A stretch of DNA of 64,000 nucleotides from an uncultured Aquimarina sp. (GCA_947499005.1 CANMML010000008.1:80963-144962); one strand, 5' to 3'. Shown: positions 35,029 to 44,477, counted from the stretch's first letter. A program made the numbers and translations. The notes: generated from the sequence alone by a model not told the origin.

Positions 35029-36129
35029 TTAGGTAACTAATTCTAACTCCTTAACAAAAGAAGAAGGCGTAACTCCTTTGATGGATTTAAAAGATTTATT
35101 AAAAGTAGATTTAGAATTAAACCCCGATGCAAAAGCTATTGATAATAATGTATGTGAATGATGTTCTCCTTTGTTTATTCTCCTCATAAATTCCTCTACC
35201 CTTAATTCATTTACATATATATAAAATGTTTTATTGAGTTTATTATTAAGATACCATGAAAGGTCATTTGGGCTGACATCAATCATTTTTGACAATTCAT
35301 TTAATGTCAATTGAGGATTCAGATAAAATTCTTGTTGCTTTTTAGCTTCTAACAATGATTTTTCTATGCTTTGTGAAACCCCTTTCGCAACCCTTTTTAA
35401 TTTCTTTGTGTTAGCAACTGTAGTTTCAAAAAGCTTTGGATTACTAATAGCATAGAATGAAATGTAAAAGAAAAAAAGAGGAATCAATGTCCACACCGTA
35501 CCATAATTCCAATAAGGGTTATACTTATTGAATCCTTTATTTAATATAAAGATACCTAACCAATTTACTAAAATGAACGTACAACAAATGAGTACAAAAC
35601 GACCAAAAATTAAGGCCTGATTTCGAGCTTTCCCATCTCTTAATGATTGTTTAATAGTATAAAATGATAGTATCGAAAATGCTAAATTTGAAATAATAGC
35701 TAGAAATACATACCAAAAGAATAAAGCATTAAAAGCTCCTGCATCCCTCAATCTTATATACTGATCATGTGGGATATTAACCATTACTAGAAAAACAAGA
35801 AATTGCAGAAATACTAGTGTGTAATAATACCATGGCAGCTTTGGAGATACCGAAGATATTGCACGAATATATCTATACAACAAAGGACCAAAGAGGTAAA
35901 TAATTATTTCTGGAAAAAACATCCATTGTATTAGATTCCCTAAATTCAACATTGGTAGAATTAACCTCCCCGATAATGTAAAACAAAAAGATATTAATAA
36001 TGTCCTTAATACTCTATTAACAATAGGATTTCCCGATTTTACATTCGACAAAGAGATTACTAAAAATATTCCTTGAAAAACACCTGCTATGATTAGCAGT
36101 TCTTCTATTTTTCTTACAACTTCTACCAT
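35029..36129 (-). CDS. Membrane-anchored AraC-family regulator
   Basis: A 366-residue protein with seven predicted membrane helices in the first about 230 residues and a C-terminal AraC-type HTH (LTLNELSKMIDVSPNDLSWYLNNKLN...SIAFASGFNSKSTFNKSFKSIKGVTPSSF). This architecture is common in flavobacteria and implies control by a membrane signal. The target is unknown. The upstream gap carries an inverted repeat ATTGTC-N9-GACAAT that may be its operator. Confidence 0.85.
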   Translation of the reverse strand: MVEVVRKIEELLIIAGVFQGIFLVISLSNVKSGNPIVNRVLRTLLISFCFTLSGRLILPMLNLGNLIQWMFFPEIIIYLFGPLLYRYIRAISSVSPKLPWYYYTLVFLQFLVFLVMVNIPHDQYIRLRDAGAFNALFFWYVFLAIISNLAFSILSFYTIKQSLRDGKARNQALIFGRFVLICCTFILVNWLGIFILNKGFNKYNPYWNYGTVWTLIPLFFFYISFYAISNPKLFETTVANTKKLKRVAKGVSQSIEKSLLEAKKQQEFYLNPQLTLNELSKMIDVSPNDLSWYLNNKLNKTFYIYVNELRVEEFMRRINKGEHHSHTLLSIAFASGFNSKSTFNKSFKSIKGVTPSSFVKELELVT

Positions 36130-36451
36130 TATTAATTTCTCGCTATTAAATCAAATAGTTATCATCAAATTTATTCTTCAAACAATATAAAAATTAAATA
36201 TAGATGCTTTCATTCCTTACTTTTATTGTCTAATTATTTGACAATACAAAAAAGTGTTAATATCTCTTACATAGGCTTCTTTTATTTAAAAGTCACTATT
36301 TTGTAGTGTTAAACACAGTATGTACTTTAGTATATTAATATTTACGTCCTTAAAAACTACTTAACCGTTTACTAAATTCTTTGAATTTGTTGGACTGATA
36401 CGAAATGAAAAATCCTACGCATTATTAGGCGAACAAACAAAACAAGCAAAA
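36130..36451. promoter_or_regulatory. Divergent gap between the AraC-type gene and the epimerase gene
   Basis: 322 AT-rich bases without a gene. It holds ATTGTC-N9-GACAAT (36225-36245) and the palindrome GTGTT-A-AACAC (36306-36316). No exact TAnnTTTG box was found for either gene. Confidence 0.4.
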
Positions 36452-37315
36452 ATGACTATAGAAAATGAATACCTACGTGTTGAAATAAAGCAACTTGGTG
36501 GTGAAATGATTAGTCTTTTCAACAAAACAACCAATACAGAAATGCTTTGGCAAGGAGATCCTCAATTTTGGAATGGACAAGCGCCTATTTTATTTCCAAC
36601 AATAGGGAATCTAAAAAACAATACTTATATCCATAACGGAGAAAAGTACAAATTAGGACGTCATGGTTTTGCACGTCGTAGTAATGAATGGCTTATAGAA
36701 AAGGTTAGCAATTCTGAAATAACAGCTACACTAGCAGCTAGTAAAACGTCTTTAGAAGTATATCCTTTTCAATTTGTTCTTGAAGTCACTTATTCTTTAA
36801 ACGAAAAAAGAGTAATTGTCAATCATAAAGTCATCAATCTAGGGAAAGAGCCTTTACCTTTTTCTATTGGAGGGCATACAGCTTATAACATTTTAGCTGA
36901 TGGTACTAAACATGAGGACTATTTCCTTTCTTTTGTTGAGACAGAAACTGATAAGCGGTATTTTTTAAATAACAAAGGCTTAATTACTGGTGAAACAGAA
37001 ACTGTTTTAAACAAGACCAACCAGTTAAAAATTACTGAAACCTTATTTGATAAAGATGCTTTAATTTTTAAACATTTAAAATCTAAACGTATTGGGCTTC
37101 ACGGACCGAAAGGCCAACTATTAGAGGTATCCTTTGAAGATTTTCCTTTTATCGGGATCTGGTCAGCACCTAAAGCACCTTTTGTATGTATAGAACCTTG
37201 GATTGGACATGCTGACACCATTGAAAGCACACAAAACTTATTTGATAAAGAAGGAAGTGTTTCTTTAGAGGCTTCTAAGGGTTTTGAGGCCAGTTATAGC
37301 ATTACAATTACTTAA
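36452..37315 (+). CDS. Aldose 1-epimerase family protein (LacX-like)
   Basis: A 287-residue galactose-mutarotase-like protein of the LacX/YeaD-type branch. Visible are the N-terminal EMISLFNKTTNTEMLWQGD, the RHGFARR segment with catalytic-type His, GGHTAYN in the middle and a late SVSLEASKGFEASYSI. Interconverts anomers of a hexose or hexose-6-phosphate; the substrate cannot be told. It appears to be a single-gene unit, followed by a bidirectional terminator. Confidence 0.85.
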   Translation: MTIENEYLRVEIKQLGGEMISLFNKTTNTEMLWQGDPQFWNGQAPILFPTIGNLKNNTYIHNGEKYKLGRHGFARRSNEWLIEKVSNSEITATLAASKTSLEVYPFQFVLEVTYSLNEKRVIVNHKVINLGKEPLPFSIGGHTAYNILADGTKHEDYFLSFVETETDKRYFLNNKGLITGETETVLNKTNQLKITETLFDKDALIFKHLKSKRIGLHGPKGQLLEVSFEDFPFIGIWSAPKAPFVCIEPWIGHADTIESTQNLFDKEGSVSLEASKGFEASYSITIT

Positions 37316-37363
37316 AAAAAAGAGATGCTGGAAATTCTATTCTAGCATCTCAATTGTTTTTTT
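37313..37363. terminator. Bidirectional terminator between epimerase and Cys-rich remnant
   Basis: GAGATGCT (37322-37329) and AGCATCTC (37344-37351) with extra inner pairs, an A-run before and a T-run after. Confidence 0.8.
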
Positions 37364-37367
37364 ATAT

Positions 37368-37648
37368 CTAGTAACAATTACCGATACGTACTATATCTAC
37401 GTTGTCTACACAACCACCGCTTGTCATATGACCTAATGCTAGATTCACATTGTAACCGCAAATCTCGACACAAGCTCTATTCTCACGACCACTACATTTA
37501 TAGTTAACACATATTCTATAGCGAGCGTGTGCATTTATTGATTGATCCGAAGAAAAATTTTCCTCAGTTGGTTCTGTTTTGCTCTCTATGACTTCACTAT
37601 TAATATTAGCAAAAGTTAGAAATGAAGCAAAAATTTACTTTTTTTCAT
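37368..37648 (-). pseudogene. Frameshifted copy of the exported Cys-rich mini-protein
   Basis: Read on the minus strand, the start ATG AAA AAA AGT AAA matches the paralogues, but most of the signal peptide is deleted and the frame shifts. The span of 281 bases is not a multiple of three. Downstream the other frame stays open to 37368 and encodes a mature part close to the 38141 gene: RYRICVNYKCSGRENRAC, then VEICGYN...LALGHMTSGGC and a final IGNCY. All six Cys of that part remain. A recent inactivation, or less likely a sequencing error. Confidence 0.75.
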
Positions 37649-37670
37649 CACTGTTATTTAATTAAATACT

Positions 37671-38024
37671 TTAAAAACAATAACCTACTTGTTGTATATC
37701 TACTGAACCTGTTATAGTAGCTCCTGGACATGCGACACGAGCCAATTGAACAGCTATATATGCAGCTGCGAAAGAATTTCCACACTCAGTATGACAAAAC
37801 TCTCTAGTTTGTCCATTACAATTTTGTACAGTTATACAGCCTCTATATTTAAAACCAAAGAATTCACTGACATCTTCTAAACACATGTCTTCAGTGATTG
37901 TAATCGTGACTGTTTCTGATACTACTTCTTCTTTAGATGGTGTTGTTTTGTGATCATTATTAGCAAAAGCTATAATTGCCATAAACATTAAAACGATTGA
38001 TACTACTTTACTTTTTTTCATCAC
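37671..38024 (-). CDS. Exported Cys-rich mini-protein (divergent paralogue)
   Basis: 117 residues with a signal peptide (MMKKSKVVSIVLMFMAIIAFA) nearly identical to that of the gene at 38141. The mature part has the same cysteine layout: C-x5-C-x7-C-x3-C, then two more Cys and a final GYCF. The middle sequence differs strongly, with an acidic/Thr-rich spacer (SETVTITITEDM). Probably disulfide-bonded and secreted to the periplasm or outside. I do not recognise the family. Candidates include small bacteriocin-like or structural proteins; nothing here shows toxicity. Confidence 0.7.
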   Translation of the reverse strand: MMKKSKVVSIVLMFMAIIAFANNDHKTTPSKEEVVSETVTITITEDMCLEDVSEFFGFKYRGCITVQNCNGQTREFCHTECGNSFAAAYIAVQLARVACPGATITGSVDIQQVGYCF

Positions 38025-38057
38025 TATTATTTAGTTTAATTAATTACTTTAGAAACT

Positions 38058-38128
38058 AAGAGGTATTAGAAGTCAACAAAATCATCATTTCAAAGTAACG
38101 ATGAAACAATTCTGCTCTAATACCTCTT
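38058..38128. repeat. Inverted repeat with 13-bp arms between two Cys-rich genes
   Basis: AAGAGGTATTAGA (38058-38070) and TCTAATACCTCTT (38116-38128), perfect arms with a 45-base loop holding a smaller TCATC/GATGA pair. It follows the 38141 gene on the minus strand and may end or partly end its transcript; there is no T-run. Confidence 0.5.
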
Positions 38129-38140
38129 GTTTAAAATAAT

Positions 38141-38455
38141 TTAGTAACAAAAACCAATACTTACTATATCTATATTGTCTACACAACCTCCATTTGTCAT
38201 TTGACCTAATGCTAGATTCGCATTGTAACCACAAATCTCTACACAAGCGCGATGTTCCCTACCAGCACATTTGTAATCAACGCATATTCTATATCGACGG
38301 TGTGATTGGAAATTTTGATATAAAGAAAAATCTTCACTAAGTTCTGTCTTACATTCTTCAATTTCGTTATCTGCATTATTTCCACTATCCGTACTAGCGA
38401 AAGCGAAAACTGCTACAAACATTAAAACGATTGATACTACTTTACTTTTTTTCAT
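38141..38455 (-). CDS. Exported Cys-rich mini-protein
   Basis: 104 residues: signal peptide (1-20, MKKSKVVSIVLMFVAVFAFA), a short acidic spacer with one Cys, and a core with C-x4-C-x7-C-x3-C-x15-C-x11-C ending in FCY. The core is basic and contains GREHRACVEICGYN. It is probably the intact version of the frameshifted copy at 37368 and a relative of the gene at 37671, so this is a three-member tandem family. Function unknown. Confidence 0.75.
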   Translation of the reverse strand: MKKSKVVSIVLMFVAVFAFASTDSGNNADNEIEECKTELSEDFSLYQNFQSHRRYRICVDYKCAGREHRACVEICGYNANLALGQMTNGGCVDNIDIVSIGFCY

Positions 38456-38830
38456 GATTGTTGTTTTTAAAAAGTTTACAGCAATCTAAAAAACTAAAAT
38501 ACAAACACTTAATGAATTCATATAAACTCGTTGTCATACAAAAATTTTCGACTTAACTAATCATTACAACAAAAATATCCTACACAACCAACATCTTACC
38601 TTACAAACACAAATAACTATTATACAGAATGTTACAATTACTTACATGTAATAGTTATATAAATCAAAACAAGCAAAAACTCTTAACAATTCTAGTTGTC
38701 CTGTTATTTTCATCTACCCATAAATAATTGTATTATGTAAAAAAACGATGATAAAATTTAGTTAAAGATTGATCGAACTAAACGTTTAATTAGCCATTTT
38801 TGTCGTTGAAAATCATTCTAATAGAATATT
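38456..38830. promoter_or_regulatory. 375-base divergent gap upstream of the Cys-rich gene and the ABC gene
   Basis: No gene seen. It contains a minus-strand -7-like box (rc TATTTTTG at 38570-38577) that could serve the Cys-rich gene. There is also an inverted repeat ATAACTATTA (38613-38622) with TAATAGTTAT (38649-38658), 10-bp arms and a 26-base spacer. Confidence 0.4.
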
Positions 38831-40576
38831 GTGAACAAAATCAATACTGAAAAATACAATCTTGGTAAAGCATTTAAGGAAATCATTTGGCCAAGAAAAA
38901 AACTAGTGTTTATTGGATTAATCCTAATTATAATTAGCAGACTATCTGGACTAGTGCTTCCAATGGCTAGTAAATATCTAATAGATGATGTAATCGTTAA
39001 AAAAGATATTCAAATGCTTTGGTGGCTAATTGGTGGGGTTATTTTAGCTATTGTTTTACAAGCAAGCACCTCTTTTCTCTTAACACGAATCTTAAGCGTA
39101 CAAGCCCAATACCTTATTCGCGAATTGCGTGTTAAGGTTCAAGAAAAGGTACTATCACTCCCTATTTCTTTTTTTGACAATCAAAAATCGGGAGCTCTTG
39201 TTTCTCGCATCATGAGTGATGTAGAAGGAGTTCGCAATCTAATTGGTACTGGTTTAGTCCAACTTATAGGCGGATCTTTTGCAGCGATTGTATCCTTAGT
39301 TTTATTACTTAGAATAAGCGTTTCCATGACCTTATTTGTATTACTACCTGTTTCGTTTTTTGGTCTGATTGCCTTGAAGGCTTTCAAAATAATACGTCCT
39401 ATTTTCAAAAAACGAACGATAATTAATGCGCAAGTAAAAGGGCGTTTAACCGAAACCTTAGCTGGTGTTCGAGTTATTAAAGGATTTAATGCAGAAAAAC
39501 AAGAACAAAAAACATTTGAAAAAGGGACTCTAGAACTATTTAATAATGTCAAGAAAAGTTTAACGGCAACTGCTTTTATGAGTAGCTCTTCTACCTTTTT
39601 GTTGGGAGTTGCTACTGCAGGAATCATGGGTCTCGGAGGATACAAAATCATGAATGAAGTTATTACTACAGGAGATTTTCTTTCCTTTACATTACTTCTT
39701 GGTTTTATGGTGGCTCCTATTTTACAAATGAGTAATATCGGAAGTCAAATTACCGAAGCCTTTGCTGGACTAGAACGTACAGAAGAATTAATGAATATTA
39801 CTTCTGAGGATGATCTTCCTGAGCGTACCATTGAATTAGAAAATATTGAAGGAAATATTGAATTCAAAAATGTGCGTTTTGCTTATGAAAATGACAAAGA
39901 AGTTATCCATCAAATTAACTTAAAAGCAAACAAAGGAACCGTAACAGCACTAGTCGGCTCATCGGGTTCAGGAAAGTCTACTATGGCGAGTCTAGCGGCT
40001 TCTTTTTTAAAACCTACAGATGGTGTTGTAAGTGTCGATGGGAAAGACCTTAGCAAGGTACGTTTGAGTTCTTATCGTAAAAATCTTGGTGTAGTACTTC
40101 AAGATGAATTTTTATTTGAAGGAAGCATTCGAGAAAACATCACTTTCGGAAATCCTAATGCTACGGAATCTGATATTCAAAATGCGATTGAAGCTGCCTA
40201 TGTAAACGAATTTACAGATCGTTTCGAAGATGGCTTAGAAACCTTAATTGGAGAACGTGGTGTAAAACTATCTGGTGGACAACGTCAACGCCTTGCTATT
40301 GCCAGAGCTATATTAGCAGATCCTAAGATTTTAATTTTAGATGAAGCTACTTCTAACCTAGACACAGAAAGTGAATTAATGATTCAAAAAAGTTTAGAAC
40401 ACTTAATGGAAGGGCGAACAACAATAGTCATTGCACATCGCTTGAGCACTATTCGTAAAGCAGACCAAATTCTCGTTATTGAAGAAGGAAATATAGCTGA
40501 ACAAGGAAATCATGATAGCTTACTAGAGGCTAAAGGAAGATATTTTGATTTGTATACATATCAGTCTAGAATCTAG
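38831..40576 (+). CDS. ABC exporter, MsbA/multidrug type (fused TMD-NBD)
   Basis: 581 residues: six-helix exporter domain (to about 330) and ATPase with Walker A GSSGSGKST, signature LSGGQRQRLAIARA, Walker B ILILDEATSNLD and switch His in VIAHRLS. It starts with GTG (MNKINTEKYNLG), followed by the cytosolic lead helix usual for the family. Divergent from the Cys-rich gene cluster; whether it exports those proteins is only a thought, since it lacks a C39 peptidase domain and the proteins have Sec signals. Confidence 0.88.
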   Translation: MNKINTEKYNLGKAFKEIIWPRKKLVFIGLILIIISRLSGLVLPMASKYLIDDVIVKKDIQMLWWLIGGVILAIVLQASTSFLLTRILSVQAQYLIRELRVKVQEKVLSLPISFFDNQKSGALVSRIMSDVEGVRNLIGTGLVQLIGGSFAAIVSLVLLLRISVSMTLFVLLPVSFFGLIALKAFKIIRPIFKKRTIINAQVKGRLTETLAGVRVIKGFNAEKQEQKTFEKGTLELFNNVKKSLTATAFMSSSSTFLLGVATAGIMGLGGYKIMNEVITTGDFLSFTLLLGFMVAPILQMSNIGSQITEAFAGLERTEELMNITSEDDLPERTIELENIEGNIEFKNVRFAYENDKEVIHQINLKANKGTVTALVGSSGSGKSTMASLAASFLKPTDGVVSVDGKDLSKVRLSSYRKNLGVVLQDEFLFEGSIRENITFGNPNATESDIQNAIEAAYVNEFTDRFEDGLETLIGERGVKLSGGQRQRLAIARAILADPKILILDEATSNLDTESELMIQKSLEHLMEGRTTIVIAHRLSTIRKADQILVIEEGNIAEQGNHDSLLEAKGRYFDLYTYQSRI

Positions 40577-40655
40577 TCATTAAGTAAAGAACACAAAGTA
40601 TTCAAACCTTTTGTATAATCTTTGTACTTTGTAGTCTTTACTTAATACTTCTCTT

Positions 40656-41972
40656 TTGAAAAAAATAGCGCTACACTGGCAAATTTTAATTGGAATGCTT
40701 CTTGGAATCTTGTTTGGGTATACCATGACATTACTTCCTTGGGGTAAATCTTTGATTCAGGATTGGATCTCTCCTCTAGGAACCATTTTCATTAATCTTT
40801 TAAAATTAATTGCTGTTCCTCTAATTTTAGCTTCTTTAATTAAAGGAATCTCCGATTTAAAAGATATTTCTAAATTTAAACGCATTGGAGGAAGAACTAT
40901 TCTAATTTATATTTCAACTACCATTATTGCTATTGTGATTGGATTATCCTTAGTTAATATTTTACAACCTGGAGCCAATATTACCGAAGCCACCATAAAT
41001 AAGCTGACAGAAACCTATGCGACGAATGCTAAAATAAGTTCTCGTATTGCAGAAGCTAGCAAACAACAAAGTCAAGGTCCATTACAGTTTTTAATCGATA
41101 TGGTTCCTCAAAATGCTGTTGCTGCAATGTCAAATAATAAATTAATGCTACAGGTTATTTTCTTTGCTATTTTCTTAGGAATTTCAATGTTATTAATCCC
41201 AGAAAAAGAAAGTGACTCTTTAAAAAAGTTTTTTGATAGCCTTAACAGTGTCGTACTAAAAATGGTAGATCTCATCATGTTAGGAGCACCTTATGCAGTT
41301 TTTGCCTTATTAGCTAAAGTAATTGTAACCGCCGACGATCCTGACATTTTAATAGCATTGCTTCGATATGCTGGTACTGTTGTTTTAGGTTTGTTACTTA
41401 TGGTATTGGTATATATTTTGGCGATAGCATTTTACACTAAAAAATCTCCTATTTGGTTTTTAAAACAAATTAGCCCTGCCCAATTATTGGCATTTTCTAC
41501 AAGCTCTAGTGCTGCAACATTACCTGTAACTATGGAGCGTGTTGAGGAACATGTTGGGGTAGATCAAGAAGTATCTAGCTTTGTATTACCTGTTGGGGCA
41601 ACAATAAATATGGATGGAACCAGCTTGTACCAAGCCGTTGCAGCTGTATTTATTATGCAGGTGTTATGGCCAGAAGGATTAACATTATCTAATCAATTAA
41701 GTATTATTTTAACTGCTTTATTGGCTTCAATAGGATCTGCTGCAGTTCCTGGGGCAGGAATGGTAATGTTGGTTATTGTACTAGAAACTGTTGGTTTTCC
41801 TTCAGAACGATTGGCCGTTGGATTAGCACTTATTTTCGCAATTGATCGTCCATTAGACATGTTACGCACGACAATTAATGTAACTGGTGATGCTACAGTG
41901 GCAACTATTGTCGCTAAAAGTGTAGGTAAACTTGGGAAACCCAATATTAAAGATTGGGATGACCATCTTTGA
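40656..41972 (+). CDS. Dicarboxylate/amino acid:cation symporter (DAACS)
   Basis: 438-residue GltP/DctA-type transporter for glutamate, aspartate or C4-dicarboxylates driven by Na+ or H+. The re-entrant loop serine motif FSTSSSAATLPVT, the NMDGTSLYQ motif in TM7 and SAAVPGAGMVML in HP2 are all visible. The start is TTG at 40656 (MKKIALHWQILIGM), because no ATG precedes the first helix. Substrate not decided by sequence. Confidence 0.92.
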   Translation: MKKIALHWQILIGMLLGILFGYTMTLLPWGKSLIQDWISPLGTIFINLLKLIAVPLILASLIKGISDLKDISKFKRIGGRTILIYISTTIIAIVIGLSLVNILQPGANITEATINKLTETYATNAKISSRIAEASKQQSQGPLQFLIDMVPQNAVAAMSNNKLMLQVIFFAIFLGISMLLIPEKESDSLKKFFDSLNSVVLKMVDLIMLGAPYAVFALLAKVIVTADDPDILIALLRYAGTVVLGLLLMVLVYILAIAFYTKKSPIWFLKQISPAQLLAFSTSSSAATLPVTMERVEEHVGVDQEVSSFVLPVGATINMDGTSLYQAVAAVFIMQVLWPEGLTLSNQLSIILTALLASIGSAAVPGAGMVMLVIVLETVGFPSERLAVGLALIFAIDRPLDMLRTTINVTGDATVATIVAKSVGKLGKPNIKDWDDHL

Positions 41973-41988
41973 TTAGGTTCTTCTTGTT

Positions 41989-42717
41989 ATGGAAACAAAT
42001 ATCAATCAAAATTATAGGATTTCGACTTCAGTTGAAACAGCTATTTTTAATAAAGCAAGAAATTTAACTCGAGCTGTCTACATCGAAATTTTCATTGTTT
42101 TTTCAATTTTAGGCATCACTCTATTGTTCTTGTCTTTTGTTGCATTCGACAAAAATGCCTTCATGGGAGGGCTAATCTTTTTATTATTTATTGTTATCGT
42201 AATATTGAATATCTCTTTTTGGAAAACGATAAAGACCTCTAAAGAAATAAATTCTTATAAAATATATGCAGATGAGGGCAAATGGGAATTCAAACTAGAA
42301 GGTCATGGAAAATCAGCACAACTAGTTTCTCGAGCTAATGGTATAAAGACAGGTATGATATTAGCGGAATTTTATGAAACTCCTAAAGTAAACGAACCTA
42401 AATATATTAAATACGAATACGTTCATATTTTTGACCGCCCTCCTTTATTCGGTTATGGAAGAATTTTTGCATCTATAAATGGGCATAAATTAACGAACAG
42501 GCATCGCACAGTATTTGAACTAATTAAACCTATTAATCTACTTTCCATAATAGGAAGTGTCATATTTCCAATCTCATTAATCTTCAATTTTGGAATTAAA
42601 TTTAACCCTCCTGAATTTATCATTGTTAGTATTGTAAGCTTTTTCATCTTCTTTAGATCAATTAAAATTTGGAGAAATAATAAAAAGCTTACTAAAAATT
42701 TCAATAAAACTATTTAA
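41989..42717 (+). CDS. Two-pair membrane protein of unknown function
   Basis: 242 residues with hydrophobic pairs at about 29-75 and 183-225 and a soluble middle part (80-175) with KTGMILAEFYETP. I do not recognise the family. It starts 16 bases after the symporter and ends 7 bases before the PP-loop gene, so it may be in one operon with them. Confidence 0.55.
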   Translation: METNINQNYRISTSVETAIFNKARNLTRAVYIEIFIVFSILGITLLFLSFVAFDKNAFMGGLIFLLFIVIVILNISFWKTIKTSKEINSYKIYADEGKWEFKLEGHGKSAQLVSRANGIKTGMILAEFYETPKVNEPKYIKYEYVHIFDRPPLFGYGRIFASINGHKLTNRHRTVFELIKPINLLSIIGSVIFPISLIFNFGIKFNPPEFIIVSIVSFFIFFRSIKIWRNNKKLTKNFNKTI

Positions 42718-42724
42718 GTAAATA

Positions 42725-43450
42725 ATGCCTAAAAAAACATACTTCAACTGGAGTTCTGGCAAAGACGCTTCTCTTGCTTTGTATTACCTACAACAAGAAG
42801 AACAATATAATATTAGTAAACTACTTACAAGTGTCAATGCTCATTTCAATAGGGTTTCCATGCATGGCTTAAGAGTAGAATTATTAGAACAACAATCACA
42901 CTCAATTGGTATTCCTTTAAAAACTATTGAATTACCCGAAGAACCTTCTATGGAAGATTATAATCAGCTAATGAAGCAAACAGTTGTTGATTTGAAAATC
43001 GAAGGATATACCAACTGTGCTTTTGGAGATATTTTTTTAGAAGATTTAAGAGTATACCGAGAACAACAATTAGAACCTTATAATATCAAGTGTCATTTTC
43101 CGCTGTGGAAAAAAGATACTAAAACATTAATTGAGGAATTTATAAATCTTGGTTTTAAGGCTATTGTAGTTTGTATTAAATCGGAACTCCTAGATAAGTC
43201 TTTTGTTGGAAGAGAAATAGATGAAAGTTTCATCAACGACTTACCCGAAAATGTAGATCCTTGTGGTGAAAACGGAGAATTCCATACTTTTTGCTATGAT
43301 GGTCCTATTTTCAAACACCCGATACCATTTGAAATTGGAGAAAAAATTTATCGAGAGTATTCTAATCCTAGTAAAGATGATAATTCTTCAAAAGCTAATC
43401 TTGGATTTTGGTTTTGTGATCTAACTCCAATAAAAAACAGTAGTTTATAA
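42725..43450 (+). CDS. PP-loop ATPase, diphthine-ammonia ligase-like
   Basis: 241 residues. N-terminal PP-loop WSSGKDASLALY (9-20), MHGLR near 40 and the C-terminal signature DPCGENGEFHTFCYDGP mark the MJ0570/Dph6-like family. In eukaryotes and archaea the relatives make diphthamide; bacteria lack that pathway, so the real substrate here is unknown. Probably cotranscribed with the membrane protein gene just upstream. Confidence 0.82.
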   Translation: MPKKTYFNWSSGKDASLALYYLQQEEQYNISKLLTSVNAHFNRVSMHGLRVELLEQQSHSIGIPLKTIELPEEPSMEDYNQLMKQTVVDLKIEGYTNCAFGDIFLEDLRVYREQQLEPYNIKCHFPLWKKDTKTLIEEFINLGFKAIVVCIKSELLDKSFVGREIDESFINDLPENVDPCGENGEFHTFCYDGPIFKHPIPFEIGEKIYREYSNPSKDDNSSKANLGFWFCDLTPIKNSSL

Positions 43451-43496
43451 AAATATACTATGTAACAAAACCTAATAGATTTAGATTACTACTACA

Positions 43497-44477
43497 CTAA
43501 TTTCTCAAATAAGTCTTGGCTAATTTATTGATTGGTTTTTCGATAAATTTGGTCACTAAATATGATAAACAAAACATACTCAAAATTGCTGCAAGAATTG
43601 AAAGTAAAGGATTAATATCTAAATCGTAGCCTTTATTAATTATTACATAACCTATATTTTGATGTAATAAGTAAAGGGCGTAAGATAGTACTCCTGTAGA
43701 AACTAAAAACTTACTATTTAATATTGGTAGTCTTTTCTTAATTATCAAGAAAAAAATAATTGTAAACACTACGTAAACTACAAAACTTATCCAAGAAAAA
43801 AATATTATTGTTAGCAATAGAGATATTAAAAAAGTAATATTTGTTAACCTATTATTTTCTCTCATATAATATTTATACATACAAATACCGATATTAAAAA
43901 ATGGTAAATATTTAAAAATAAATACTTTTTGTATAAGTGATGGCACTTGAATGATTTGAAATTCATCTAATATGTTGACTGTAAGGAATAGTAACATGAA
44001 ATACTCTATCCTTTTTAACTGCTTTAATATATATGCTAAAAATATCCAAAAATAAAAAGTTAACTCGACTCGTAGTGTCCAATAAACCCCATCAACATTA
44101 GGTACTCCTAGGTATTGATGAAACATTAAAAGGTTTTTTATCGCTGTTTGTAATGATGTTTCTCTTCCTTCTAAACCAAAGAAATAAATTACTGTATAAG
44201 TGATAAAAACTGACATCCAATATGTTGGATAAAGTCTAAAAAATCTCGAAACTATAAAATCAAACGGCTTTTTAATTTTGTTTATCGTCATAAAAATGAC
44301 AAAACCACTAATCATAAAAAATAATTGCACTCCCTGATTACCATATCTAAACAAAGAGGTGTCGAATAAATCTACATGTCCATATATAGAGTCATACCTA
44401 GATAAATAATGATACAAAACAACTAAAATTGCAGCACAACCTCTTAACCCATCTAATCCAACTATTCGCTTCTCCAA
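43497..44477 (-). CDS. Acyltransferase 3 family membrane protein
   Basis: 326 residues with about ten membrane helices and the family's N-terminal GLDGLRGCAAILVVLYHY containing the catalytic-type His. Transfers acetyl or other acyl groups to extracytoplasmic sugars or lipids. It lies apart from the main polysaccharide cluster; the target is unknown. Confidence 0.85.
   Translation of the reverse strand: MEKRIVGLDGLRGCAAILVVLYHYLSRYDSIYGHVDLFDTSLFRYGNQGVQLFFMISGFVIFMTINKIKKPFDFIVSRFFRLYPTYWMSVFITYTVIYFFGLEGRETSLQTAIKNLLMFHQYLGVPNVDGVYWTLRVELTFYFWIFLAYILKQLKRIEYFMLLFLTVNILDEFQIIQVPSLIQKVFIFKYLPFFNIGICMYKYYMRENNRLTNITFLISLLLTIIFFSWISFVVYVVFTIIFFLIIKKRLPILNSKFLVSTGVLSYALYLLHQNIGYVIINKGYDLDINPLLSILAAILSMFCLSYLVTKFIEKPINKLAKTYLRN

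Noticed and set aside
39181..39651. 156-codon minus-strand frame inside the ABC exporter gene
   Set aside because: Antisense shadow of a clearly conserved exporter domain.
38831..40576. The ABC exporter as the dedicated exporter of the Cys-rich mini-proteins
   Set aside because: The mini-proteins have Sec signal peptides and no double-glycine leader, and the exporter has no C39 peptidase domain.
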